Part shown: positions 6,733-12,592 of the stretch, piece after piece
Position numbering within the stretch: position 1 is the first letter of the stretch
Layout: each line of letters starts with the position of its first letter
NCBI GenBank assembly: GCA_024653845.1
Contig: JANLHA010000335.1
Span: 1 to 12,592, forward strand
DNA length: 12,592 bases
Direction: 5' to 3'
Source of the DNA: Candidatus Omnitrophota bacterium
GTDB lineage: Bacteria; Omnitrophota; Gorgyraeia; Zapsychrales; JANLHA01
Notes under the pieces: generated by a model
What the model saw: the letters and a program-made list of their open reading frames with translations, nothing else
The model's database searches: none
What the model was told of the DNA's origin: nothing
Translations under genes and position numbers: made by a program

Positions 6733-8151
6733 ATGCAAAATTGGTACCAAAAAATGTTATTGAGCAGTAAAAAAGTCAAGAATGAGCTTTGGGTCGCATT
6801 TGGGTTGATTGCCATGATCATTTTGGTTTTGATCGGTTATGTTTTCCCCAACCTTGGCCCTATCTTTGAAATTCGTGATTTCCTCCCATTGATTCTTGGA
6901 ATTTTGTTTGCCCTGTTGATTGTTGGCATGATGATCATCCATCAGATGCTGGAGTCTATTTTGCATATCAATCGTGAAGCCAAAATGATTGTTAAGGGGG
7001 ACCTGAGTCGAGAAATTCAATTGATGCGTAACGATGAGCTGGGAGAATTGGGCCAGGCGCTCAATACGATGACAAGCCGTTTGCGAAGCAATGTCGAACA
7101 GTTAAAAAAATTGAGCAAGAGCGCTGAAACGATCAAGGACGATATCAATAGCCGCATTTTTCTTCTGGCTAATCTTATGGAGATCAGTCATAAGATTTCT
7201 CAGCATGCCCCTTTGCAAGATGTTCTGGATGTCGCGTTAAAACACTGTTTGATCATTCCTCAGAGTGTAGGGTGTATTGTGCTCAGAGATCCTTCGACGC
7301 AAGAATTGCATATCCGCTGTGTAGGGGAATATTTGGATAAATCCATAATTGAAAAAGGGGTGAAGGGAAAATTGTGGGATGTGTCTTCAAAAGTTTTGGA
7401 AGAATATGCGATGAAGCAGGAAATCATTGTTGTCGATCATGGCAGCGCTGAGATTAAGAAAATTGAAGAACTGAAGAAAATGCTTCCTTTGAAGAATTTG
7501 ATTCTCGTGCCCGTTTCGTCGCAAGAAACCATTTATGGGTTCTTGGTTGTGGGAAACAATAATCAGGATTTTGTTTTTCCAGAAGTTGAGCGGGAGCTTA
7601 TTCGTTTCGTCGGGAAACATGTTGCCATTGCTGTTTTAAATGATCTTTTAGGCAAGCAGGTGAAGCGGTTGGAATTCGATGAAAATGCAACAGAGCTTTT
7701 TAGCGGAACGGTTGTCCAGGAGCGGCTTGATAAAAGCATCAAGGACGCGGTTCGTTCGCAGCGGGCCTGTTCTTTAATTCTGTTGCATGTGGATGATTTT
7801 GACAAGTATTCCAAAAATCTTGGATTTCGAAAAGCAGAAAATGCGTTGATGAGAATTGTTTTGATTGTTAAAGAGAACTTTCCTCATGATGTTATTATTA
7901 TTCGAGTGACTGAGGATCGTTTCGCTTTGATATTGATGGGGAAAAATAAAAAGGAATCCATCCATTTGGCGGAATTGGCCACGGATAAAATCAAGGCAAG
8001 GTTTTCCCAAGAACAAGATCCGCATGCTCGTTTGACGGTCACGGCGGCGGTTGTTGAAAACCCTATTGATGGAGTGAATGCAGAGACGCTCATTCAGAAA
8101 AGCGTGAAGCTGTTGGAAGAGGGAAAAGGAAACAGCCCTGTAAAGTATTAG
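6733..8151 (+). CDS. Membrane HAMP-GAF protein with degenerate GGDEF-like domain
   Basis: Probable inner-membrane signalling protein, 472 residues. Two hydrophobic helices (about 19-38 and 51-70) enclose only a short exposed loop, so sensing is unlikely to use a large periplasmic domain. A HAMP-like linker follows (about 71-123, with a DELGELGQALNTMTSRL core at 101-117), then a coiled stretch, then a GAF-like domain (about 144-306). The C-terminal region (about 315-465) has the layout of a GGDEF domain: VQERLDKSI, then LILLHVDDFDKYSKNLGF (348-365), then IIIRVTEDRFALIL (388-401). There the catalytic GGDEF positions read TEDRF (393-397), and the N-x-x-G-H-x-x-G-D helix is also altered. Diguanylate cyclase activity is therefore not expected. 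A role as a c-di-GMP or GTP receptor, or as a scaffold for the adjacent pilus genes, is inference. The domain calls are by eye. Confidence 0.75.
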   Translation: MQNWYQKMLLSSKKVKNELWVAFGLIAMIILVLIGYVFPNLGPIFEIRDFLPLILGILFALLIVGMMIIHQMLESILHINREAKMIVKGDLSREIQLMRNDELGELGQALNTMTSRLRSNVEQLKKLSKSAETIKDDINSRIFLLANLMEISHKISQHAPLQDVLDVALKHCLIIPQSVGCIVLRDPSTQELHIRCVGEYLDKSIIEKGVKGKLWDVSSKVLEEYAMKQEIIVVDHGSAEIKKIEELKKMLPLKNLILVPVSSQETIYGFLVVGNNNQDFVFPEVERELIRFVGKHVAIAVLNDLLGKQVKRLEFDENATELFSGTVVQERLDKSIKDAVRSQRACSLILLHVDDFDKYSKNLGFRKAENALMRIVLIVKENFPHDVIIIRVTEDRFALILMGKNKKESIHLAELATDKIKARFSQEQDPHARLTVTAAVVENPIDGVNAETLIQKSVKLLEEGKGNSPVKY

Positions 8152-8154
8152 TGC

Positions 8155-8160
8155 AAAGGA
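8155..8160 (+). promoter_or_regulatory. Ribosome binding site that decides the start of the MshEN gene
   Basis: AAAGGA ends 3 nt before the first in-frame ATG (8164) and 9 nt before the second (8170). The spacing favours 8170, so the protein may begin MRNFKK and be two residues shorter than the longest reading. Confidence 0.45.
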
Positions 8161-8163
8161 TGT

Positions 8164-8631
8164 ATGCGTATGCGTAATTTTAAAAAAGTTTCACAAAAGA
8201 ATTTAGGTGACATTCTCGTTGAGCGAGGTGTCGTTAACCATGAGCAGGTGACCAAGGCGATTGCTTTTCAGAAGGAGCAAGGGGGCCTGCTAGGAGAAAT
8301 TTTTGTTGAGCTCAAGTTTGCTACAGAAGAGGATATTGCTCAAGCCATCACCAGCCAATACGGATTTCCTTATTTGCCTTTGGGGGATTATGAAATCGAC
8401 GTCGACGTCATTCGTACGGTCCCCGAAAATGTTTGTCGTCAATTTTGTCTCATCCCGATTGATAAAATTGGAAAAAGTTTGACACTTGCGATGTCCAATC
8501 CTTTGAATACCGACGCGTTGGAAGACATTGAGTTGATCACGGGATGTTCTGTACAAACATTTGTCAGTACGGCAACGGATATCAAAACAGCCCTTAATAA
8601 ATATTATTCACAACCGGGGCAGGGAGCCTAA
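8164..8631 (+). CDS. Free-standing GspE/PilB N-terminal (MshEN-like) domain protein
   Basis: A 155-residue soluble protein that consists of just the N-terminal domain normally fused to type II secretion or type IV pilus assembly ATPases (T2SSE_N/MshEN). It has the two tandem helical motifs (LGDILVERGVVNHEQVTKAI from residue 15, then LLGEIFVELKFATEEDIAQAI) and the following alpha/beta part with VPENVCRQFCLIPI and LTLAMSNPLN. These match residues about 1-145 of both ATPases downstream (for example VPRETAVQYQVLPI and LTLAMADPLN). It stops at the interdomain linker with no Walker A region. Domains of this type bind c-di-GMP in MshE, where the motif begins RLG; here the first reads NLG and the second LLG, so binding is doubtful. 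It sits 12 bp after the GAF gene and 3 bp before the first ATPase. Possible roles are an adaptor, competitor or regulator of the ATPases. An alternative start is ATG 8170. Confidence 0.85.
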   Translation: MRMRNFKKVSQKNLGDILVERGVVNHEQVTKAIAFQKEQGGLLGEIFVELKFATEEDIAQAITSQYGFPYLPLGDYEIDVDVIRTVPENVCRQFCLIPIDKIGKSLTLAMSNPLNTDALEDIELITGCSVQTFVSTATDIKTALNKYYSQPGQGA

Positions 8632-8634
8632 GTC

Positions 8635-10395
8635 ATGTTATCTCTCCAAGAGCGCTTAGAGGAGATTCTTTTGAAGGAAGGACTGCTTTCTAAAAAAGAT
8701 CTTCAGCGTGCGATTGAAGAACAAAAAGCGTGCGGATTGGTTCTCAGTCAAGTGATCATTAAGTTGAATCTCCTCCAGGAAGAAGAATTGACTCGGATTT
8801 TGAGTCAGGGATTGAACATCCCCCTCATCGACATTTCTCGTATTCGCCTTGATCCTCAAGTTGTCAAGCTCGTGCCTCGTGAAACGGCTGTCCAATATCA
8901 GGTTTTACCCATTTCTCGTATTGGAGAGCATCTGACGTTGGCCATGGCAGACCCTCTCAATATTCTTGTCGTCGATAATATTAAAACAATGACGGGGCTC
9001 AATGTCACGCCAGTGATGTCGCGACGTAAACAAATCCAGGAAATGATTGAGCGGTATTATGAAGTGGAGGTGCAATCTAACGAAACGTTTGAAGGAATCC
9101 TTCAGGACATTAAGACGGACACGGATGAAATTGAGCTCATCAAATTGGGGGATTCTGAGCAAGATGTTTCCATTGAAGATATTGTTCAAGATGCTCCATT
9201 GATCAAATTGACAGACACCATCATTCAACAAGCTGTTTTAGCCAAAGCCAGTGACGTGTTTGTGGAGCCTTTGGAGAAAACATTAAGAATTCGCTACCGC
9301 GTTGATGGGTTGATCCGTGAGGTGGAACAAATGTCCAAGGCCTTGCATCTTCCGATCATTTCCCGTTTTAAAATCATTTCTAATCTGGATATTTCGGAAC
9401 ATCGTGTCCCGCAGGACGGTCGTTTTAAAACGATTATTGCCGGGAAGCATGAGGTGGATTTTCGTGTCAATGTGCTCCCGACGGCATTTGGTGAGAAAGT
9501 CGTTTTGCGTGTCTTGGATAAAACCTCCGAGGTCTTGGATATTGAAAAGTTGGGATTTCAAGAATCAACACTCAAGAGAATCAAAAGTGTGGCCTCCAAG
9601 CCCCATGGAATGATTCTTTCTTGCGGCCCGACGGGGAGTGGAAAAACGACCACATTGTATTCTATTTTGAAGTTTATTGATTCACCAGAAAAAAACATTG
9701 TGACTGTTGAGGATCCGGTTGAGTATGAGGTCAAGGGAATCAATCAGGTGAATGTGCGCCCCGCGGTAGGTTTGACATTTGCTACGGCCTTGCGTTCGAT
9801 CCTCCGTCAGGATCCGGATGTGATTCTCATTGGTGAAATTCGTGACACCGAAACATTGGATATTGCAGTCAAAGCCGCATTGACAGGTCACCTTGTGTTA
9901 AGTTCCTTGCATACCACGACGGCTGCGGGATCTGTGGTGCGAATGATGAATATGGGCATTGAGCCTTTTCTTTTGTGCTCTTCGGTGATTGCGATCCTAG
10001 GCCAACGGCTTTTGCGTCGCGTGTGCACGCATTGTCGAGAAGCGTATCAGCCTTCGGAACAGATCTGTCAGGAAATTGGGTTGACGACATTATTGCAGAA
10101 GGAGAAGAAAGAGAAAAAAGTTGAACTTTTCAAAGCCAAAGGATGTAAGAAGTGTTTCCAGACGGGCTATAGCGGACGAGTGGGTATCAGTGAAATTTTA
10201 GTGTTGGGACCAAAAGTCAAAGATGCCATTTTGCATCGGCAAGGAGAAATGGCGATTAAGAGAGTCGGTCGAGAAGAAGGAATGCAAACTATGCGGGAAG
10301 ATGGGTTGCTGAAAGTTTTGGCGGGGTTGACAACTTTGGAAGAAGTCTTAAGGGTGACGGCCCCCGACGAAGAAGTTGAGGAAAAAGAAAAATGA
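8635..10395 (+). CDS. pilB: GspE/PilB-family type II secretion / type IV pilus assembly ATPase (copy 1)
   Basis: Cytoplasmic hexameric ATPase expected to drive (pseudo)pilin polymerisation through the PilC/GspF platform. In its 586 residues: MshEN-like N-domain (about 1-145), an acidic linker, N2 domain (about 180-300), then the RecA-like motor. Motor motifs: Walker A GPTGSGKTTT (331-340, K337), Asp box VEDPVEY (358-364), Walker B VILIGE (396-401), and His box TGHLVLSSLHTTT (417-429). A zinc-binding tetracysteine is present: C464, C467, C504, C507. The N-domain and cysteines argue for an assembly ATPase and against PilT. One oddity: the common SDIHIEP motif of the N2 domain reads SDVFVEP (206-212), with the His replaced by Phe. 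The ATG is 3 bp after the preceding stop, with AGGGAG (8621-8626) as ribosome binding site. Pilus versus secretion role cannot be decided from this window. Confidence 0.93.
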   Translation: MLSLQERLEEILLKEGLLSKKDLQRAIEEQKACGLVLSQVIIKLNLLQEEELTRILSQGLNIPLIDISRIRLDPQVVKLVPRETAVQYQVLPISRIGEHLTLAMADPLNILVVDNIKTMTGLNVTPVMSRRKQIQEMIERYYEVEVQSNETFEGILQDIKTDTDEIELIKLGDSEQDVSIEDIVQDAPLIKLTDTIIQQAVLAKASDVFVEPLEKTLRIRYRVDGLIREVEQMSKALHLPIISRFKIISNLDISEHRVPQDGRFKTIIAGKHEVDFRVNVLPTAFGEKVVLRVLDKTSEVLDIEKLGFQESTLKRIKSVASKPHGMILSCGPTGSGKTTTLYSILKFIDSPEKNIVTVEDPVEYEVKGINQVNVRPAVGLTFATALRSILRQDPDVILIGEIRDTETLDIAVKAALTGHLVLSSLHTTTAAGSVVRMMNMGIEPFLLCSSVIAILGQRLLRRVCTHCREAYQPSEQICQEIGLTTLLQKEKKEKKVELFKAKGCKKCFQTGYSGRVGISEILVLGPKVKDAILHRQGEMAIKRVGREEGMQTMREDGLLKVLAGLTTLEEVLRVTAPDEEVEEKEK

Positions 10396-12098
10396 CACGA
10401 AACCTCAAGGAACGAGTGATTCAGACCCTTCAAGATTCGCTCAACATCAAAGCGGAAGATATTGAGAGCGCGTTGCATCTGCAGAAAACACAAAAAGTCA
10501 GTTTTTCAAAGTCTTTGATCAAGAAAGGGCTCATTTCCGAAGAAGACCTTTTGGTGCTTTTGGTCAAAGAGTTGCGGATCCCTTTTATCCACCTTAAGAA
10601 ATACAAGATTGATCCCATCCTTAAAGAAGTCATTCCTGAGGTCATTGCCCGACAATATCATATCCTTCCGCTTTCGAAGTTGGAAGACACCATTACGGTG
10701 GTCATTTCAGATCCTTTGAATATCTTGACGATGGATGATTTGCAGAACGTCACGGGGCATCATGTTGAGGTGGTGATGAGTACAGAAACAGAAATCCTCG
10801 AGGGGATTGATCATTATTATGGATCAAAATTATCTACCAGCATCCAGGACATTACAAAAGATATCAGCCTCGATGATTTTGAAATCGTCGCCGAGCAAGA
10901 GGGTGGACCTGAGGAACTCAAAATTGATGCCGGAGAGCAAGCCCCTGTCATTCGAATGGTGAATTTGATCATCAAGGAGGCTTTGAGTCAGCGCGCTTCG
11001 GATATTCATATCGAACCCTTTCCTGAAAACATGCGGGTGCGCTATCGTATCGACGGAGTTTTGCATGATGTCTTGACCATCCCTAAAGAAAATCAGAACG
11101 CGGTTACGGTTCGTACAAAAATCATGTCACGCTTGGATATCACAGCCAATCGTATTCCTCAGGATGGTCGTTTCAAAATGTTGATTGGCAATAAAGAAAT
11201 TGATTTTCGTGTGTCTTTACTGCCGACGAGTTATGGGCAGAAAATTGTCATGCGAGTTTTGGACAAGCAGAATCTTAAGATTGGATTGGAAGGCTTGGGG
11301 TTCAATGCGCATTCTGTAGAATTGCTCAATAAAGCCAGTCATCAACCCTTTGGAATGGTTTTGGTCACTGGCCCGACGGGAAGCGGAAAGTCCACAACGC
11401 TTTATTCCATCATCAATGCCTTGAATACGGTTGAAAAGAATATCATCACCGTAGAAGACCCTGTTGAATATTTGGTGGAAGGATTGACTCAGATCCAGGC
11501 CCGGCCGGAAGTGGGCTTGACGTTTGCTTCGGGGCTACGGGCGATGTTGCGTCAAAGTCCTGACATCGTGATGGTCGGAGAAATCCGTGATTCGGAAACC
11601 GCGGACATTGCCATCAAAGCGTCGTTGACGGGGCAGTTGGTTTTTTCAACCTTGCACACGAATGATTCCGCGGGAGCGTTGACGCGTTTGGTGGATATGG
11701 GAGTGGAATCATTCTTGGTCGCCTCAAGTTTGATTTTGGTTTGCGCTCAAAGATTGTGTCGTAAGGTTTGTCCTCAATGTAAAGTCCCTGTTGAAATCCC
11801 TAAAGATGTTTTAAAGAACTTGAAAATCAAAGTGGATTCCAAATCCGTCATTTATCAGGGTAAGGGATGTGCTCATTGTCGACAGAGTGGTTATCGTGGG
11901 AGAATGGGGATCACGGAAATTCTAGAAATTGATGATACGGTGAGAGAAATGTTGATCGCAAAAAAATCTTCGGATGAGATCAAGCGTTATGCTCAAGAAA
12001 AGCAGGGGATGAAATCGTTGTGGGACGATGCTGTAGAAAAACTTTTGCGAGGAGAAACCACGCTGGATGAGGTTTTGAGAATCAGCTCTAGCGATTAA
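10392..12098 (+). CDS. pilB: GspE/PilB-family type II secretion / type IV pilus assembly ATPase (copy 2)
   Basis: Second full-length assembly ATPase, 568 residues, whose ATG overlaps the stop of the first (ATGA at 10392-10395), so translation is probably coupled. Domain order matches copy 1: MshEN-like N-domain (about 1-145), linker, N2 domain with the canonical SDIHIEP (203-209), and RecA-like motor. The motor carries Walker A GPTGSGKST (327-335, K333), VEDPVEY (354-360), Walker B IVMVGE (392-397), and TGQLVFSTLHTND (413-425, H422). The zinc tetracysteine is C460, C463, C493, C496. Motor motifs are closer to textbook PilB/GspE than in copy 1 (LHTND against LHTTT). In its N-domain the first repeat lacks the RLG start and conserved Gly (ERVIQTLQDSLNI), so c-di-GMP binding looks lost. 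It is followed 12 bp later by pilC, the usual partner, so this copy is the better candidate for the principal motor. Confidence 0.93.
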   Translation: MTRNLKERVIQTLQDSLNIKAEDIESALHLQKTQKVSFSKSLIKKGLISEEDLLVLLVKELRIPFIHLKKYKIDPILKEVIPEVIARQYHILPLSKLEDTITVVISDPLNILTMDDLQNVTGHHVEVVMSTETEILEGIDHYYGSKLSTSIQDITKDISLDDFEIVAEQEGGPEELKIDAGEQAPVIRMVNLIIKEALSQRASDIHIEPFPENMRVRYRIDGVLHDVLTIPKENQNAVTVRTKIMSRLDITANRIPQDGRFKMLIGNKEIDFRVSLLPTSYGQKIVMRVLDKQNLKIGLEGLGFNAHSVELLNKASHQPFGMVLVTGPTGSGKSTTLYSIINALNTVEKNIITVEDPVEYLVEGLTQIQARPEVGLTFASGLRAMLRQSPDIVMVGEIRDSETADIAIKASLTGQLVFSTLHTNDSAGALTRLVDMGVESFLVASSLILVCAQRLCRKVCPQCKVPVEIPKDVLKNLKIKVDSKSVIYQGKGCAHCRQSGYRGRMGITEILEIDDTVREMLIAKKSSDEIKRYAQEKQGMKSLWDDAVEKLLRGETTLDEVLRISSSD

Positions 12099-12110
12099 AA
12101 AGAGGCGGGT

Positions 12111-12592
12111 ATGGCAACATTTAAGTATGTGGCAAAAGATGCAAACGCTCGACGAGTCATGGGGAAGATGGTCGCCGACCATCAGTCGGTCGTGGTCGAG
12201 GAATTGAGAAAACGCAATTTGACTATCATCTCGGTTCAGTCTGTCAAAGAAGGTTCTGCATTGAAGCTTTCTTTGGCCAGGAAAAAAGTGAAGGCCGAAG
12301 ACATGGTGATTTTCACTCGACAATTAGCCACGATGGTCGAGGCTGGAATCCCGATTCTTCAATGCCTTGACGCTTTGCAGGAGCAGATTACGCAAAATTA
12401 TTTTCGTCGAGTTCTCACCAACGTGCGAGATGATATTCAGGTGGGAAGCACATTGGCGGCCGCTTTTGCTAAGCATCCACAAGTTTTTGATCCCCTTTTT
12501 ATTAACATGATTCGGGTTGGCGAAACTGGTGGTGTCTTGAGTGAAATCCTCGACCGCATCGCTCTATATATGGAAAAGATGAATAAGTTGCG
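12111..12592 (+). CDS. pilC: Type IV pilus / type II secretion inner-membrane platform protein (5' part)
   Basis: Start of a GspF/PilC-family protein, the inner-membrane platform on which the assembly ATPase acts. The window ends after 160 codons plus 2 nt, so the gene is truncated by the window edge and not known to be broken. The N-terminus MATFKYVAKDANARRVMGKM has the family form (F-x-Y-x-A-x-D ... G). The first T2SSF domain begins with FTRQLATMVEAGIPILQCL (68-86) and continues with FDPLFINMIRVGETGGVLSEIL (126-147), matching the common F-x-P ... V-x-x-G-E-x-x-G-x-L pattern. The membrane helices would lie beyond the window. The ATG has AGAGG (12101-12105) 5 nt upstream and follows the second ATPase by 12 bp, consistent with one operon. 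Confidence 0.93.
   Translation, partial: MATFKYVAKDANARRVMGKMVADHQSVVVEELRKRNLTIISVQSVKEGSALKLSLARKKVKAEDMVIFTRQLATMVEAGIPILQCLDALQEQITQNYFRRVLTNVRDDIQVGSTLAAAFAKHPQVFDPLFINMIRVGETGGVLSEILDRIALYMEKMNKL

Noticed and set aside
8164..8640. The orphan domain gene and the next ATPase as one frameshifted gene
   Set aside because: The next gene begins with its own complete copy of the same domain, so joining them would give a duplicated N-domain. Both genes have plausible ribosome binding sites, and the stop at 8629-8631 falls at a natural linker.
8635..10395. Copy 1 as a PilT retraction ATPase
   Set aside because: It has the long N-terminal MshEN-like domain and the zinc tetracysteine of assembly ATPases, which PilT lacks.

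Overview
All genes in this window lie on the + strand with very short gaps or overlaps. The sequence reads as a chromosomal region of a rod-shaped, probably diderm bacterium of moderate GC content. There are no tRNA or rRNA genes, transposases, phage genes, CRISPR arrays or clear terminators. The AroA, MreB and GspE/PilB sequences are diverged from the familiar proteobacterial versions. An uncultivated lineage such as Omnitrophota or a relative would fit, but this is an impression from protein style and gene order, not a demonstrated placement.

Layout. (1) 1-1328: the last 13 codons of an unidentified gene overlap aroA by ATGA; aroA encodes the shikimate-pathway enzyme EPSP synthase. (2) 1329-1445: a 117-bp gap with a strong sigma70-type promoter (TTGACA, 17 bp, TATCAT) and a good ribosome binding site. 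(3) 1446-6671: a complete rod-shape (elongasome) operon, mreB-mreC-mreD-mrdA(PBP2)-rodA. (4) 6733-8151: a membrane-anchored HAMP-GAF protein with a degenerate GGDEF-like domain. (5) 8164-12592: a secretion/pilus assembly block. It holds a free-standing GspE/PilB N-terminal (MshEN-like) domain, two consecutive full-length GspE/PilB-type assembly ATPases, and the start of a GspF/PilC platform protein cut by the window edge.

How the genes work together. MreB filaments, with MreC and MreD, position the RodA-PBP2 peptidoglycan synthase for side-wall growth. The second block powers assembly of type IV pili or a type II secretion pseudopilus through PilB-like hexameric ATPases acting on PilC. The gaps between the blocks are only 61 bp (rodA to the sensor gene) and 12 bp (sensor gene to the pilus genes), so some co-transcription is plausible.

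The most interesting part is the junction. A predicted catalytically dead GGDEF protein is followed by an orphan copy of the domain family that, in MshE-type ATPases, binds cyclic di-GMP, and then by two ATPases carrying diverged copies of that same domain. This looks like an accessory control module for the pilus or secretion motor. Its function is inference only.
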